In this document: positions 7,484 to 16,307 of the stretch, piece after piece
Layout of the letters: each line of letters starts with the position of its first letter
How positions within the stretch are numbered: position 1 is the stretch's first letter
Translations under genes and position numbers: made by a program
Notes under the pieces: model-generated
What the model was told of the DNA's origin: nothing
Database searches by the model: none
What the model saw: the letters and a program-made list of their open reading frames with translations, nothing else
Origin: Salinilacustrithrix flava
GTDB lineage: Bacteria; Actinomycetota; Acidimicrobiia; Acidimicrobiales; Salinilacustritrichaceae
Length of the DNA stretch: 64,000 nucleotides
Assembly (NCBI RefSeq): GCF_041228405.1
Contig: NZ_CP133888.1
Coordinates: 3,596,001 to 3,660,000, forward strand
Reading direction: 5' to 3'

Positions 7484-10400
7484 GATGCGTCCTCCGCCGT
7501 CTCGTCGTCGTCGGTGAGCAACAGGTCCGGGTCGATGCCGAGGGCGGCCTGCAGCTGCTGGGCGTCGAGGTCGCCGATGCTCGAGGACTTGGGCAGGACC
7601 AGGTCGGCGATGCGGCGCTTGCCGGCGACGACCTCCTCGACCCGCTCGTCCACGGTGCCGGGGCACACGAGGCGGTGGGCGATGACCGTGCTCTTCTGGC
7701 CGATGCGCCACACGCGGTCGCGGGCCTGGTCCTCCACGGCGGGGTTCCACCAGCGGTCGTAGAGCACGACGTGGTTGGCGGCGGTGAGGTTGAGGCCGGT
7801 GCCGCCGGCCTTGAGCGACAGCACCATGGCGCCGGGTCCGGTGCCGTTCTGGAACGTCTTGACCAGCTCGTCGCGGGCGCCGCGGCCGAGACCGCCGTGG
7901 TAGCAGGCGATCGGCAGGTCGTAGCGGTCCGTGAGGTACGTCGCGAGCTTGTCGCCCCACGTGGCGAAGTGGGTGAAGATCAGCACCCGCTCGCCGGACT
8001 CGAACACCGACTCCACGATCTCGTTGAGGCGGGTCAGCTTGCCGGAGCGACCGTCGAGCGGTTCGCCGGTGGGCCGGTAGGCCTCAGGGTGGTTGCAGAT
8101 CTGCTTGAGCGCCGTGATCGCGGCGAGCACCGCGCCCTTCTTCTGCGGGGAGTCCTCGCTGCTCGTGTCGATGACGAGGCGGTCGAGCACGGCCTGGTAC
8201 AGGCCGATCTGCTCCTTGGTCATGGCGCAGTGGTCGAGCTCGTCGATGCGGTCGGGCAGCTCGGCGGCGATGGCGGGCTCGGCCTTGGTGCGGCGGAACA
8301 CGAGGATGCCGTTGAGGGCCTTGAGCGCGGATTCGGCGCCGTCCTTGCCCGTGCCGCTCGGTGACAGCTGGGAGATGAACTGCGCCCGCCCGCCGACGAG
8401 GCCGGGGTTGCAGTAGTCGATGATCGACCACAGATCGCCGAGGCCGTTCTCGATCGGCGTGCCGGTGAGGGCCACGCGGCTGCGGGCCTCGATGCGGCGC
8501 AGCTGCTGGGCGGTGTCGGAGGTGGGGTTCTTGATGGCCTGGGCCTCGTCGAGGACGACCTTGCCCCACTCGACCTTCTCCAGCGCGGCGACGTCGCGCA
8601 CGGCCGTGCCGTAGGTGGTGATGACCACGTCGGCGTTCTCGACCATCTTCGGGATGCCACGGGGGCTGGTGCGGTTCTGACCGTGGTGCACGACGACCCG
8701 CAGGCGCTTGGTGAACTTGCGGGCCTCGTTGGCCCAGTTGCCCACGACGGCGGGCGGGGCGACGACGAGGGTCGGGCCCTTCTCCGCGGTGGCGGCGACG
8801 TGGGCGAGCATGGTGGGCGTCTTGCCCAGGCCCATGTCGAGGGCGAGGCAGCCGCCGAGGCCGGCGTCGTCGAGGAAGCGCAGCCAGGCGACCGCTTCGG
8901 CCTGGTAGTGGCGCAGCTCGCCGTCGAACCCCTCCGGGGTGGCCGAGACGGTGTCCTCGGAGATCTGCGACGCGCTGCGCAACAGGTCCGCTGCCCAGCC
9001 GGCACCGGTGATCTGGATGCCGCCGGCGAGGGGCGAGCCCTCCAGACCGAGGGCCTGGCGGAGCATGTCGGCGCCGGTGAGGCGGGTCTTGTCGGCCCGC
9101 TCGGCGAGCGCAGCCGCGGCCTCGCGCAGGTCGGCCTTGTCGACCTCGACCCACTTGTCGCCCGACTTGATCAGCGGGCGGGCCTGGGTCGCGAGGCGGC
9201 GGACGTCCTCGGCGGACAGCTCGACACCGTCGAACACCACCGACCAGCGCACGTTGGCCAGCTGCTGGGCACCGACGACGGACTCCTGGGCCTCGTCCGC
9301 GGTGAGGCGCAGGCCGGGTGCCGGCTTGCGGCGCGACAGCATGGGGACCTGCACGTCGAAGCCGGCAGCGCGGAGCACCTCGCCGGTCTGGGACATGAGC
9401 TGCCAGGCCTCCTCCTGGGAGAGGATGACCTCGCCCCGGCGGCGTCCACCGGGACGGCTCAGCTCGGGGAACAGCTTCTCGACCCGGGCCAGCTGCGCCT
9501 TCATCTCCCGGGACTTGGTGTTGGAGGCGTTGACCATGGCGACCTCGACGGGCTCCAGCACGTCGTCGTTGCCGGGGGCCAGCACGGCGCAGTGCCAGGC
9601 GTTGCCCTCGTCGGGCGGGTCCAGCCGGACGGTGAGGGCGAGCTTGGCGGTGCCGGTGACCGGCGACGACCACTGGTCGAGGCGGCGGACGAGCTCGGCG
9701 CCGGCTCGGGTCGGGGCGTCGAAGGGCTTGCCGTCGAGGCGGGCCAGCACGGTCTCGGCCACGTCGCTGCGGGAGCGGGGGTCGGGCGGCGGCGCCGGCA
9801 CCTCGAGGCGCTCGGCAGCCATCTCGCAGATCGTGCCGAGCAGGTCCGACAGCACGGACTGGGTGAAGGCCCGGCCGTCCTGGCGGTTGCCGGTGGCGGC
9901 GGCGGCCGTGGGCCGGGAGGCGGCCAGCTCGCTGATGGCCTCGGGGTCGATGAGCACCGGCTCCCAGTGCACCTCGAAGGTGGACAGGTCCTTGCCGCCG
10001 GCGTCGTCGCGCCGGCGCACCTTGCGCAGCCGGGGCACCATCCGGCCCTGGGCCGCGAGGCGCACGGCCATGGCTGCGGTGAGGCCGAGCCACGGGACCG
10101 ACACGCCGACCTCGGCGTCCTCGGGCGTGCGTCGCATCGCCACGAGCCAGCCGAGCGCGGCACCGAGCGGCGCTCGGACGGTCTCGGCCTTGGATCCGTC
10201 GGGGAGCTTGACCGGTCGGTGCTCCTCCCACGGGATCGAGCCACCGCCGATCGCGGCGAGGCGGGCGCGGATGCCGGCGACGGAGTCGGACGGCGCGTCC
10301 TTGCCACCGGCCCAGGCGATGATCGAGCCGGCTTCCCAGGTCAGCTGCAGCTGGGTGGTGCCGGGCTCCACCGGCGCGGCCGGGGCGGGGGTGGGGCGAC

Positions 10401-10722
10401 CCTTGGCCTTGCGCTGGGCGCCATCGGGGGTCAGCTCGTCCTCGGACGGCGGGCCGAGCAGCTCGGTCAGCACCTCGTCGATGCGGAACGCCTCGCGGTC
10501 GAAGTCCTCGATGATGGCCAGGCGCTCGGGACCGCGCACGGTGCGTCGCGTCTCCTCGATGACCCGGTCGGCCTGGTCGAGGAGGCGGTACAGGACCCGC
10601 ACCCAGTCGTCCCGGAACCGGTCGAGCACAGCGCGCTGCTCGGCGGTCTCATGACCGTCCAGGTGCGCCTGCACGATGGATTCGAAGTCTCGCGGCAGGA
10701 CGGCAGGTGCCTCCGGCGACAA
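7480..10722 (-). CDS. SNF2/SWI2-family DEAD/H helicase-like ATPase
   Basis: This 1080-residue protein has a long N-terminal region (about 1-590) typical of bacterial SNF2-associated proteins, then a RecA-like motor. Walker A DMGLGKT lies near residue 628, motif II DEAQAIKN near 724, motif III TGTPIENGLGDLW shortly after, and the C-terminal lobe contains CYHGG, SLKAGGTGLNLT and DRVWRIGQ. It is a double-stranded DNA translocase, probably in repair or chromosome remodelling. The start is uncertain: a TTG at 10722 is the furthest in-frame start before a stop. A small basic protein follows with a 4-bp overlap. Confidence 0.88.
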   Translation of the reverse strand: MSPEAPAVLPRDFESIVQAHLDGHETAEQRAVLDRFRDDWVRVLYRLLDQADRVIEETRRTVRGPERLAIIEDFDREAFRIDEVLTELLGPPSEDELTPDGAQRKAKGRPTPAPAAPVEPGTTQLQLTWEAGSIIAWAGGKDAPSDSVAGIRARLAAIGGGSIPWEEHRPVKLPDGSKAETVRAPLGAALGWLVAMRRTPEDAEVGVSVPWLGLTAAMAVRLAAQGRMVPRLRKVRRRDDAGGKDLSTFEVHWEPVLIDPEAISELAASRPTAAAATGNRQDGRAFTQSVLSDLLGTICEMAAERLEVPAPPPDPRSRSDVAETVLARLDGKPFDAPTRAGAELVRRLDQWSSPVTGTAKLALTVRLDPPDEGNAWHCAVLAPGNDDVLEPVEVAMVNASNTKSREMKAQLARVEKLFPELSRPGGRRRGEVILSQEEAWQLMSQTGEVLRAAGFDVQVPMLSRRKPAPGLRLTADEAQESVVGAQQLANVRWSVVFDGVELSAEDVRRLATQARPLIKSGDKWVEVDKADLREAAAALAERADKTRLTGADMLRQALGLEGSPLAGGIQITGAGWAADLLRSASQISEDTVSATPEGFDGELRHYQAEAVAWLRFLDDAGLGGCLALDMGLGKTPTMLAHVAATAEKGPTLVVAPPAVVGNWANEARKFTKRLRVVVHHGQNRTSPRGIPKMVENADVVITTYGTAVRDVAALEKVEWGKVVLDEAQAIKNPTSDTAQQLRRIEARSRVALTGTPIENGLGDLWSIIDYCNPGLVGGRAQFISQLSPSGTGKDGAESALKALNGILVFRRTKAEPAIAAELPDRIDELDHCAMTKEQIGLYQAVLDRLVIDTSSEDSPQKKGAVLAAITALKQICNHPEAYRPTGEPLDGRSGKLTRLNEIVESVFESGERVLIFTHFATWGDKLATYLTDRYDLPIACYHGGLGRGARDELVKTFQNGTGPGAMVLSLKAGGTGLNLTAANHVVLYDRWWNPAVEDQARDRVWRIGQKSTVIAHRLVCPGTVDERVEEVVAGKRRIADLVLPKSSSIGDLDAQQLQAALGIDPDLLLTDDDETAEDAS

Positions 10723-10956
10723 GGTGGTGCTGGTGATCGTGCTCTCCGTTCGATGCGGGCACCGGCGACCCGCGCCGCCCCGTGCAATCCCCGCTGCAAC
10801 CGCCAGACGACCCGGTGGGTCATGAGCTGTCGCGCTGGGAGGGCGACCTGCTCCGGACGTGGCGTTCGACCGGACCTGAGCCGTGCACCGAATCGGTGGA
10901 CGACCAGCTCGGCCACCAGCATACCCACGGAGGCGCCCGGACGGGCACCACCACGA

Positions 10957-11436
10957 TCAGAGGTACGTCGGGAGCTCCTCCCGGATCTCCTCCGGGGTCT
11001 TCATCGGGGACCACCGGGCGACCACGGAGCCGTCCCGTCCGACCAGGAACTTCTCGAAGTTCCAGGTGATGTCGCTGCTGTCACCCTCGCCGGGCTGCTC
11101 GGCCTTGAGCAGCTGGTAGAGCTCGCACGCACCGTCGCCGTTGACCTCGATCTTGGAGAACATCGGGAAGTTGGCGTCGTACTTCGACGTCGCGAACTCG
11201 AGGATCTCCTCGTCGGAGCCGGGCTCCTGGTTGCCGAACTGGTTGCAGGGGAAGGCCAGGACGGTGAAGCCCTGGTCGGCGAAGTCTTCCTGGAGCGCAC
11301 GCAGACCTGCGTACTGGGGCGTCAGCCCTCACTCACTGGCCACGTTGACGACGAGGCAGACCTGGTCGCGGAACGTGGAGAAGTCGATCTGCTCACCGGT
11401 GATCGACCGCATCTCGAGGTCGTGGAACGAAGCCAT
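10957..11436 (-). CDS. Selenocysteine-containing glutathione peroxidase (in-frame TGA = Sec36)
   Basis: Read with TGA at 11329-11331 as selenocysteine, this is a full-length 159-residue glutathione peroxidase. Conventional gene calling yields only fragments. The context is NVASE-U-GLTPQY, exactly the GPx active-site motif where other members have Cys or Sec. The other tetrad residues are present: Gln70 in FGNQEPG, and Trp125-Asn126 in WNFEKF. Frame is unbroken before and after the TGA. A bacterial SECIS-like hairpin follows the TGA (11289-11331), with apical GCAGGUCUGC as in E. coli fdhF. The enzyme reduces hydroperoxides, probably with a thioredoxin or mycothiol-type donor. TAGGGT lies 6 nt before the ATG at 11436. 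Alternatives are a nonsense mutation or sequencing error, which the hairpin argues against. Confidence 0.88.
11289..11331 (-). promoter_or_regulatory. Predicted bacterial SECIS element (GPx)
   Basis: Starting at the UGA, nucleotides 18-35 form GUACGC-AGGUCU-GCGUGC (11297-11314), a 6-bp stem with one U-G pair and a 6-nt loop whose GU is at nt 26-27. Ten nucleotides of stem-loop (GCAGGUCUGC) are the same as in the E. coli fdhF SECIS, from memory. Distance and loop size fit the known bacterial SECIS rules. Confidence 0.8.
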
Positions 11437-11442
11437 CTCGCC

Positions 11443-11448
11443 ACCCTA
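11443..11448 (-). promoter_or_regulatory. Leaderless -10 box (TAGGGT) for the seleno-GPx
   Basis: TAGGGT on the minus strand ends 6 nt before the ATG at 11436, supporting the chosen start upstream of the Sec codon. Confidence 0.5.
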
Positions 11449-11464
11449 GGTGCCGCGCGGGTGC

Positions 11465-11833
11465 TCAGCGACGACGCCCCAGCTCGCGGTCGAGCTGGCG
11501 GCGCTCCCGCTTCGTGGGTCGACCCGCGCCGCGCTCGCGCTCGCCGAAGAGGGCCTGCAGCGGGCGCTCCGGCGGGGGCGGGCTGTGGTCGACGTAGCAC
11601 TCGACCGCGATGGGCGCCCCCACCCGCTTGTCGATGATGCGGGCCACGTCGAGGATCCGCTCCCGCTGCCCCACCTGGGCGTGGACGCGGTCGCCGACCC
11701 GCACCTTCTGGGCCGGCTTCACGGTGCGCCCGTCGATCTCGACGTGCCCGCCGCTGCACGCCTTGGTGGCATCGGAGCGGGTCTTGTAGATCCTCACGGC
11801 CCACAGCCACCGGTCCACGCGCGTGCTCTCCAC
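11465..11833 (-). CDS. hslR: S4-domain RNA-binding protein (Hsp15/HslR-like)
   Basis: This 122-residue protein begins with an S4 RNA-binding domain: RVDRWLWAVRIYKTRSDATKAC matches the signature of the Hsp15/HslR family, followed by GGHVEIDGRTVKPAQKVRVGD. The C-terminal tail is basic (RPTKRERRQLDREL). In E. coli Hsp15 binds 50S subunits carrying a nascent chain and helps recycle stalled ribosomes. The start codon is GTG at 11833. It sits 28 bp upstream of the seleno-GPx on the same strand, but the GPx has its own -10 box in that gap, so they need not be one transcript. Confidence 0.88.
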   Translation of the reverse strand: MESTRVDRWLWAVRIYKTRSDATKACSGGHVEIDGRTVKPAQKVRVGDRVHAQVGQRERILDVARIIDKRVGAPIAVECYVDHSPPPPERPLQALFGERERGAGRPTKRERRQLDRELGRRR

Positions 11834-11888
11834 CCGCCCATCGTCGCGCAGCGGGGCGGGGCGCGGTCACCGGCAGCGGCGTCGTCGC

Positions 11889-11894
11889 TACCGT
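11889..11894 (+). promoter_or_regulatory. Leaderless -10 box (TACCGT) for the FAD oxidoreductase
   Basis: TACCGT ends 6 nt before the GTG at 11901 and supports that start over any upstream in-frame codon. Confidence 0.5.
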
Positions 11895-11900
11895 CGCTCC

Positions 11901-13142
11901 GTGCCCGGCACCCCGAACCCGAACCACCACGACGTCGTCATCGTGGGTGCCGGGCTCGCCGGCCTCGTCGCCGCCCGCACCCTGGTGGCGTCCGGGCGCG
12001 ACGTCGTCGTGCTCGACGCAGCCGACGCGCCCGGCGGGCGGGTGCGCACCGACCTGGTCGACGGGCACCGCCTGGACCGGGGCTTCCAGGTCCTGCTCAC
12101 CGACTACCCCGAGCTCCCCCGCCACCTGGATCTGGACGCCCTCGACCTGCGCCGCTTCGACCCGGGCGCGCTGGTGCGGGTCGGCGACCGCTTCCACCGG
12201 GTCGTCGACCCGTTCCGCTCCCCCGTCGCCGGGCTGCGCGGCGCGCTGGCACCGGTGGGCTCGATCGGCGACAAGCTGCGGGTCGGACTGCTGCGCCGGC
12301 GTCTCCTCCGGGCAACCGCTCCGGAGCTGCTGCGGGGCGAGGACGTGACGACGGCGCAGGCGCTGCGGGACGACGGCTTCTCCCCGGCGATGATCGAGCG
12401 CTTCTTCGAGCCGCTCGTCGGCGGGATCCAGCTCGACCCGTCGCTCGGCACCAGCCGTCGCGTGTTCGACGTGGTGTTCCGCAGCCTCGCCCGGGGCGAT
12501 TCGGCCGTGCCGGCGCTCGGCATGGAGTCGATCCCCCGGCAGCTGGCTGCGGGACTGCCCGAGGGCACGGTCCGCTGCGACTCGCCGGTCGCCGGCGTGG
12601 AGGACGGACGCGTGACCCTCGCCGGCGGTGAGGTCGTGACCGCCGACCACGTGGTCGTCGCCACGGAGGGCCCGGCCGCCGCTCGACTGCTCGGGACCGA
12701 GGAGGTCGGTTCCCGCGCCGCGTCGTGCGTGTGGTTCAGCGCTGCGGCGGCGCCGGTCGAGGACCGGCTGGTGATCCTCGATGGCACCGGACCGGCTCGC
12801 AACGTCGCCGTGATGACCAACGTCGCCCCGACCTACGCGCCGCAGGGCCGGTCGCTGATCGCCGCGGCCGTCCCCGGCCGGGCCGACAGCTCCCTGGAGC
12901 CGGCCGTGCGGGACCAGCTGCGTGGCTGGTGGGGTGCGCAGGTGGACGGGTGGGAGCACCTGCGCACCGACGCCATCGCCCACGGCCAGCCCGACCAGTC
13001 GCCGCCGTTCGCGCCGAAGCAGGCCGTGGCGGTGCGACCGGGGCTGTGGGTGTGCGGCGACCACCGCGACACCGGCTCGATCCAGGGCGCGATGTTCTCC
13101 GGGCGCCGCTGCGCCGAGGCCGTGCTGGCTGCCTCCGCCTGA
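11901..13142 (+). CDS. FAD-dependent amine oxidase-like oxidoreductase
   Basis: This 413-residue flavoprotein has the dinucleotide-binding motif VVIVGAGLAGLVAARTL at residues 12-28 and the flavin-amine-oxidase segment DAPGGRVRTD about 25 residues later. Near the C-terminus, LWVCGDHRDTGSIQGAMFSGRRCAE is the second FAD-contacting motif of protoporphyrinogen-oxidase/carotenoid-desaturase-like proteins. The GTG at 11901 gives the usual short N-terminus. Substrate is unknown; phytoene-desaturase-like or amine substrates are both possible. The gene is monocistronic, ending against the convergent thiolase with a 10-bp terminator hairpin that overlaps its stop codon. Confidence 0.83.
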   Translation: MPGTPNPNHHDVVIVGAGLAGLVAARTLVASGRDVVVLDAADAPGGRVRTDLVDGHRLDRGFQVLLTDYPELPRHLDLDALDLRRFDPGALVRVGDRFHRVVDPFRSPVAGLRGALAPVGSIGDKLRVGLLRRRLLRATAPELLRGEDVTTAQALRDDGFSPAMIERFFEPLVGGIQLDPSLGTSRRVFDVVFRSLARGDSAVPALGMESIPRQLAAGLPEGTVRCDSPVAGVEDGRVTLAGGEVVTADHVVVATEGPAAARLLGTEEVGSRAASCVWFSAAAAPVEDRLVILDGTGPARNVAVMTNVAPTYAPQGRSLIAAAVPGRADSSLEPAVRDQLRGWWGAQVDGWEHLRTDAIAHGQPDQSPPFAPKQAVAVRPGLWVCGDHRDTGSIQGAMFSGRRCAEAVLAASA

Positions 13143-13172
13143 CGCCCACCGCAGCGGACGGACGTCAGGCGG
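13135..13172. terminator. Bidirectional terminator hairpin
   Basis: CCGCCTGACG and CGTCAGGCGG form a perfect 10-bp stem around an 18-nt loop. It spans the stop codon of the FAD oxidoreductase and the gap to the convergent thiolase. There is no U-tract, as is common in high-GC actinobacteria. Confidence 0.6.
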
Positions 13173-13181
13173 CGGAGCGGA

Positions 13182-14399
13182 TCAGGCCGCGCTGGACTCC
13201 AGGATGTGGACGCCGCAGGCCGAACCGAGGCCGATGACGTGGGCCAGGCCCACCTTGGCGCCCTCGATCTGGCGGTCGCCGGCCTCACCGCGGAGGTGGT
13301 GGCACACCTCCCAGATGTTGGCGATGCCCGTGGCCGAGATCGGGTGGCCCTTGGACTCGAGGCCGCCGGAGACGTTGACCGGGGTCGAGCCGTCTCGCCA
13401 GGTGGCGCCGGACTCGAAGAGGTCCACCGCCCCACCCGGCTCGCACAGCATGAGGTTGTCGTAGTGCACGAGCTCGGCCGTGGCGAAGCAGTCGTGCAGC
13501 TCGACCAGGTCGAGGTCCTCGGGGGACACGCCGGCCTGCTCGTAGGCCTGCTCGGCCGCCATGCGGGTGAGCGTGTTCACGTCGGGCAGCACCTGGCAGG
13601 CCTCCTGCCACGGGTCGGAGGTGAGCACGGATGCCGACACCTTCACGGCCCGGCGCTGCTGCTCCTTGGAGAGGGTCTTGAGCTTGGCGCCGGAGACGAC
13701 CACGGCCGCGGCGCCGCCGTCGCAGTTGGCCGAGCACATCGGGCGGGTGTTGGGGTAGGCGATCATCACGTCGCCCATCACCTGCTCGAGGCTCATCTCC
13801 TTGGTGTAGGCGGCCAGCGGGTTCAGCGTGGAGTGCTTGTGGTTCTTCACGCTGATGCGGGCGAACAGCTCGAACGCCTCGCCGCTGTAGTCGTTCTCGT
13901 GCAGGTACTCCATGCCGACCTGGGCGAAGGTGCCCGGCATGGCGGCGGTGCCGATGCGGCCGTCGACGCCGGCGACGGCACCGAAGCGGCCCGATGGCTC
14001 CCACTTGTGCTCGTCGGACTTGCCGCCGCCACCACCGCCGCCGAGGAGGCCGGCACCGGCCAGCTTCTCGACGCCGACGGCGAGGCCCATGTCGCACTCG
14101 CCGGCCTTGATGGCCATGATCGCCGTGCGCAGCGCGGTGGCGCCCGTGGCGCACGCGTTGGCCACGTTGAACACCGGGATGCCGGTCTGGCCGATCTGCT
14201 TCTGGAGCTGCTGGCCGAAGCCGGCGCTCGCGTTCATCAGGTTGCCCGCGGCCAGGATGCCCATGTCGGCCATGGTCACGCCGGCGTCGGCGAGGGCGGC
14301 CATGGCCGCCTCCGCGCCGAGGTCGACCACGTCGGAGTCCGGGTGCTTCCCGAACTTCGTCATGTGGATGCCGAGGATGTAGATGTCGTCGCTGCTCAT
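13182..14399 (-). CDS. Thiolase family protein (SCP2-type acetyl-CoA acetyltransferase)
   Basis: This 405-residue thiolase carries the nucleophilic Cys in NVANACATGATAL near residue 90, the HDCFATAE segment, and the C-terminal GGLESKGHPISATG with the catalytic His. The last motif, HVIGLGSACGVHIL, is the second active-site cysteine region of SCP2-type thiolases. It starts at the ATG at 14399 with an upstream AAGGA. It lies downstream of a DUF35 protein and a P450 on the same strand. Thiolase-DUF35 pairs are typical of steroid or branched side-chain beta-oxidation in actinobacteria, where the two proteins act together; that is the likely role here. Confidence 0.88.
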   Translation of the reverse strand: MSSDDIYILGIHMTKFGKHPDSDVVDLGAEAAMAALADAGVTMADMGILAAGNLMNASAGFGQQLQKQIGQTGIPVFNVANACATGATALRTAIMAIKAGECDMGLAVGVEKLAGAGLLGGGGGGGKSDEHKWEPSGRFGAVAGVDGRIGTAAMPGTFAQVGMEYLHENDYSGEAFELFARISVKNHKHSTLNPLAAYTKEMSLEQVMGDVMIAYPNTRPMCSANCDGGAAAVVVSGAKLKTLSKEQQRRAVKVSASVLTSDPWQEACQVLPDVNTLTRMAAEQAYEQAGVSPEDLDLVELHDCFATAELVHYDNLMLCEPGGAVDLFESGATWRDGSTPVNVSGGLESKGHPISATGIANIWEVCHHLRGEAGDRQIEGAKVGLAHVIGLGSACGVHILESSAA

Positions 14400-14501
14400 G
14401 TCAGAGAAGGTCCTTCGCGATCGCACAGGTGGATGTGAGGGTGGCCGCCGTCGGGAGCGCCAGCGAGAAGGCGGCACGCGGCGCTGCGGAGCAGACCGCC
14501 A

Positions 14502-14900
14502 TCAGCACGGTTCGTAGCCGAAGCCGATGGCCTCGACGCCGTCGTCGTCGGTGCCCAGCGAGTAGGTCGCCAGGCGCACCGGCATGCCGAGCTTCACGTG
14601 CTCGTCATCGGGTTCGACGTTGATGATGTTGGTGCGCACGCTCGTGCCGCCGGCGTCGACGATGCCGGCCACGAAGGGCACGGGCACGCCGGGTGCGGCG
14701 AAGGTCACGATGGTGAACGAGCGCAGCGTGCCCTCGGTGGGCACGTCGACCGTGGTGAAGTCGGTGCCGAAGCACGACGCGCACGCGTTGCGCCGGTCGA
14801 AGTAGCGGGCACCGCACGAGGTGCACTCGGTGGCCTCCAGGTGCGGGTCATCGCCCAGCACCAGGTAGTCCACGATCGGGATCTGGGTCTTTGTAGCCAC
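14502..14900 (-). CDS. Zn-ribbon/OB-fold DUF35 protein (thiolase partner)
   Basis: This 132-residue protein has an N-terminal zinc ribbon with CTSC at about residues 27-30 and CASC about 13 residues later, followed by an OB-fold domain rich in beta-strands ending GFGYEPC. This is the DUF35/ChsH2-C-terminal type of acyl-CoA-binding partner. The GTG start at 14900 has a good AGGAG about 5 nt upstream. It sits 102 bp before the thiolase and 57 bp after the P450. In known steroid-degradation systems such proteins bind the thiolase or hydratase and stabilise acyl-CoA substrates; that partnership is inferred here from position. Confidence 0.85.
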   Translation of the reverse strand: MATKTQIPIVDYLVLGDDPHLEATECTSCGARYFDRRNACASCFGTDFTTVDVPTEGTLRSFTIVTFAAPGVPVPFVAGIVDAGGTSVRTNIINVEPDDEHVKLGMPVRLATYSLGTDDDGVEAIGFGYEPC

Positions 14901-14956
14901 GGAGCTCCTGTCAGGTGGTGGCCGCGCGTCCCCGGCGCGACCGTGATGATGGGAAT

Positions 14957-16240
14957 CTAGGCCCGTCCCACCTTCTCGGTGGGCGTGAACCGGACGGGGA
15001 ACCGCTTGATGCCGCCCACCAGCGGGATGCCGGCGGCCTCGAGGTACTCGGGCGGGCCGGCGGCCTCGAGGTCGGGCAGGCGGGTGAGCAGCTGGCGCCA
15101 CGCCACGGCGAGCTCGCGGCGGGCGAGGTGGGCGCCGAGGCAGAAGTGCGGACCGGGGCCACCGAAGCCGACGTGGGGGTTCGGGTCACGTCGCACGTCG
15201 AAGACCTCGGGGTTCTCGAAGTGGGCCGGGTCGCGGTTGGCGGCGCCGTAGAACATGACGAAGCGCTCGCCGGCGGAGAAGTCCCGGCCGGCCAGGGTGA
15301 CGTCCTCGGTGGCCGTGCGGCGCATGAACACCACCGGGGAGGCGTAGCGCACGATCTCCTCGACCGCGGTGGGGGTGACCCCTTCGAGGTCGTCCTGCCA
15401 GATGCGGCGCTGCTCGGGGTGCTCGGTGAGGAACTGCATGGCGTAGCTGATCGCCGTGCGGGTCGTGTCGTTGCCGGCCACGGCCAGGAGGATGAAGAAC
15501 GGGCCCAGCTCCTCGGGCGTCATCATCTGCTCGTCGACGTCAGCGGTGATGAGCGCGGTGGTGAGGTCGTCCTTGGGGTTCTTGCGCCGGTCCTCGGCCA
15601 CCTCGTGCAGCAGGCCGGTGAGGGTCATGCCGGCGCCGAAGAGGGCGCCCATGACGTCGTCGCCCACGAACTCGGGGTCGCCGCCGCCGAGGATGATGTT
15701 GGTGGCGTCGAAGACGGTCTTGAACTCCGACCGGGGGATGCCCATCATGTCGCAGATCACGAGCAGCGGGAACGGGGCGGACATGGCCTCGACGAGGTCG
15801 ACCTCGCCCTTCTCGCAGAAGTCGTCGATGACCTCGTCGCAGATGTGCTGCACCGAGTCGAGGACCGACTCGAGGCGGCGGGGGGTGAAGGCCCGGGAGA
15901 CGATGCCGCGCTGGCGGGCGTGGCGGGGGTCGTCCATGTTGATGAACGAGCCGAAGAACTCCAGCGCCTCGGCCGGCATGTCGGGGATGGCGACCGCGCC
16001 CTGGCCCGAGCAGAACTGCTTGGGCTTGCGGCTGATCTCCACGACCTCGTCGTAGGTCGTGACCGCGTGGAACGGCACGGGGCCGTCGAGCATCCCCATG
16101 GTGTCGGGGATCTCGGAGTCCCAGAACGGGCCCTGGGCCCGCATGGCGGCGAAGTCGTCCATCCGGTCCTGGAGCGGACGGCGCCAGAACTCGGGCTGCG
16201 CGATGTCGAAGCGGGGGGCGGCGGTCGACTCGGTCGTCAT
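14957..16240 (-). CDS. Cytochrome P450 (CYP125/124/142-like)
   Basis: This 427-residue P450 has the I-helix oxygen-binding motif AGNDTTR, the K-helix ExxR in EEIVRYASPV (with E and R in EEIVR), and the heme-binding loop FGGPGPHFCLGAH near residue 370. The local sequence NPHVGFGGPGPHFCLGAHLA is shared with actinobacterial CYP124/125/142 enzymes that oxidise the terminal methyl of cholesterol or branched lipids. It heads the P450-DUF35-thiolase cluster, so terminal oxidation followed by beta-oxidation of a sterol or isoprenoid side chain is a reasonable inference. No ferredoxin gene is adjacent, so the electron donor is encoded elsewhere. ATG at 16240 was chosen to match family length. Confidence 0.88.
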   Translation of the reverse strand: MTTESTAAPRFDIAQPEFWRRPLQDRMDDFAAMRAQGPFWDSEIPDTMGMLDGPVPFHAVTTYDEVVEISRKPKQFCSGQGAVAIPDMPAEALEFFGSFINMDDPRHARQRGIVSRAFTPRRLESVLDSVQHICDEVIDDFCEKGEVDLVEAMSAPFPLLVICDMMGIPRSEFKTVFDATNIILGGGDPEFVGDDVMGALFGAGMTLTGLLHEVAEDRRKNPKDDLTTALITADVDEQMMTPEELGPFFILLAVAGNDTTRTAISYAMQFLTEHPEQRRIWQDDLEGVTPTAVEEIVRYASPVVFMRRTATEDVTLAGRDFSAGERFVMFYGAANRDPAHFENPEVFDVRRDPNPHVGFGGPGPHFCLGAHLARRELAVAWRQLLTRLPDLEAAGPPEYLEAAGIPLVGGIKRFPVRFTPTEKVGRA

Positions 16241-16307
16241 GGGCCGATTCTGCTCACTGGCAACAGATGTGACCAAGTGCCGACCGGTGCCGCTGGCGGC
16301 GTCCCCC

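Noticed and set aside
10957..11436. Treating the GPx region as a pseudogene with a premature stop
   Set aside because: All other catalytic residues, the frame and length are intact, TGA is at the Sec position, and a SECIS-like hairpin follows.
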